Source: Kordia sp965224175
GTDB lineage: Bacteria > Bacteroidota > Bacteroidia > Flavobacteriales > Flavobacteriaceae
Length of the DNA: 64,000 bases
Assembly: GCF_965224175.1 (NCBI RefSeq)
Contig: NZ_OZ245041.1
Location: 1,798,001-1,862,000, forward strand
Direction: 5' to 3'
Shown here: positions 63,894 through 64,000 of the stretch, piece after piece
How positions within the stretch are numbered: the first letter of the stretch is position 1
Layout: the number at the start of each line of letters is the position of its first letter
Notes under the pieces: model-generated
What the model was told of the DNA's origin: nothing
Seen by the model: only the letters and a program-made list of their open reading frames with translations
Databases searched by the model: none
Position numbers and translations under genes: made by a program

Positions 63894-63995
63894 ATAAAAA
63901 AAGAATCCTCAGGGCAAAGGATTCTTTCTTTATTTTTTAAAACAATTTATCAGATTGTTAACACTTCAATACTAAATATTAATAGTGCAAATATA
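63894..63995 (-). ncRNA. Possible small RNA unit, copy 2
   Basis: The same layout as 63671-63768, with a better -7 box (TATATTTG, 63995-63988), the AACAAT-CTGATA-AATTGTT hairpin and the hairpin AAGAATCCT / AGGATTCTT (63901-63926). About 90 bases are directly repeated with few changes, 223 bases apart. Confidence 0.42.
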
Positions 63996-64000
63996 GCTTA

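Noticed and set aside
63671..63995. CRISPR array
   Set aside because: Only two repeat units, about 90 bases long, with hairpin terminators; no spacer pattern and no cas gene.

Overview
The window looks like chromosomal DNA of a marine-type member of the Bacteroidota, family Flavobacteriaceae; Kordia or a close relative is my guess, not a proven assignment. The reasons are AT-rich DNA, promoters of the TTTG-N19-21-TAnnTTTG type, SxC lipoprotein signals, a divergent GSIII/GSII glutamine synthetase pair, TonB-linked outer-membrane barrels, TPR-AraC regulators and GG-leader peptide precursors.

Layout. 1-9.9 kb is ordinary chromosome: a MORN-repeat protein cut by the window edge, a secreted protein, a GNAT acetyltransferase, glnN and glnA-type glutamine synthetases, a Na+/Ca2+ exchanger and a BlaI/BlaR1-like pair. 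9.9-31.3 kb is an accessory block. A minus-strand series of four genes encodes proteins of about 1000, 2569, 2503 and 233 aa. None has a Sec signal or a visible T9SS C-terminal domain, and the last is a phage-type tail fibre. A decayed second fibre 3' end lies 2 kb further on, beyond an inserted lipoprotein gene with thrombospondin-type calcium repeats. I suggest a particle-associated (phage-tail or contractile-injection-like) set of giant proteins, but no sheath, tube or baseplate gene is in the window.

31.7-52.2 kb starts with a small conserved ORF and a tRNA-Arg(ACG), then holds a biosynthetic region. It has a KAS III-like enzyme, a NamZ-type muramidase, two acyl carrier proteins, an AMP-dependent ligase, a polysaccharide pyruvyl transferase-like protein, three glycosyltransferases, an FkbM methyltransferase and the enzymes for GDP-D-glycero-alpha-D-manno-heptose (GmhA, HddA and an HddC-GmhB fusion). 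It also has an outer-membrane barrel protein, a radical SAM/SPASM enzyme and four short GG-leader precursor peptides. A fifth GG-leader peptide lies at 54.8 kb, and an ABC exporter without a C39 peptidase domain lies at 57.2 kb. No LanB, LanC, LanM or C39 peptidase is present. The region therefore looks like a RiPP system in which sugars, acyl carriers and radical chemistry may act on the peptides, with some functions encoded elsewhere.

52.4-64 kb returns to scattered genes: an S9 peptidase lipoprotein, a TPR-AraC regulator, the exporter, a candidate structured RNA, a broken membrane-protein gene, a PhoD-like phosphatase, an endonuclease V-like protein and a CxxCH lipoprotein. Two nearly identical hairpin units that may be small-RNA genes close the window.
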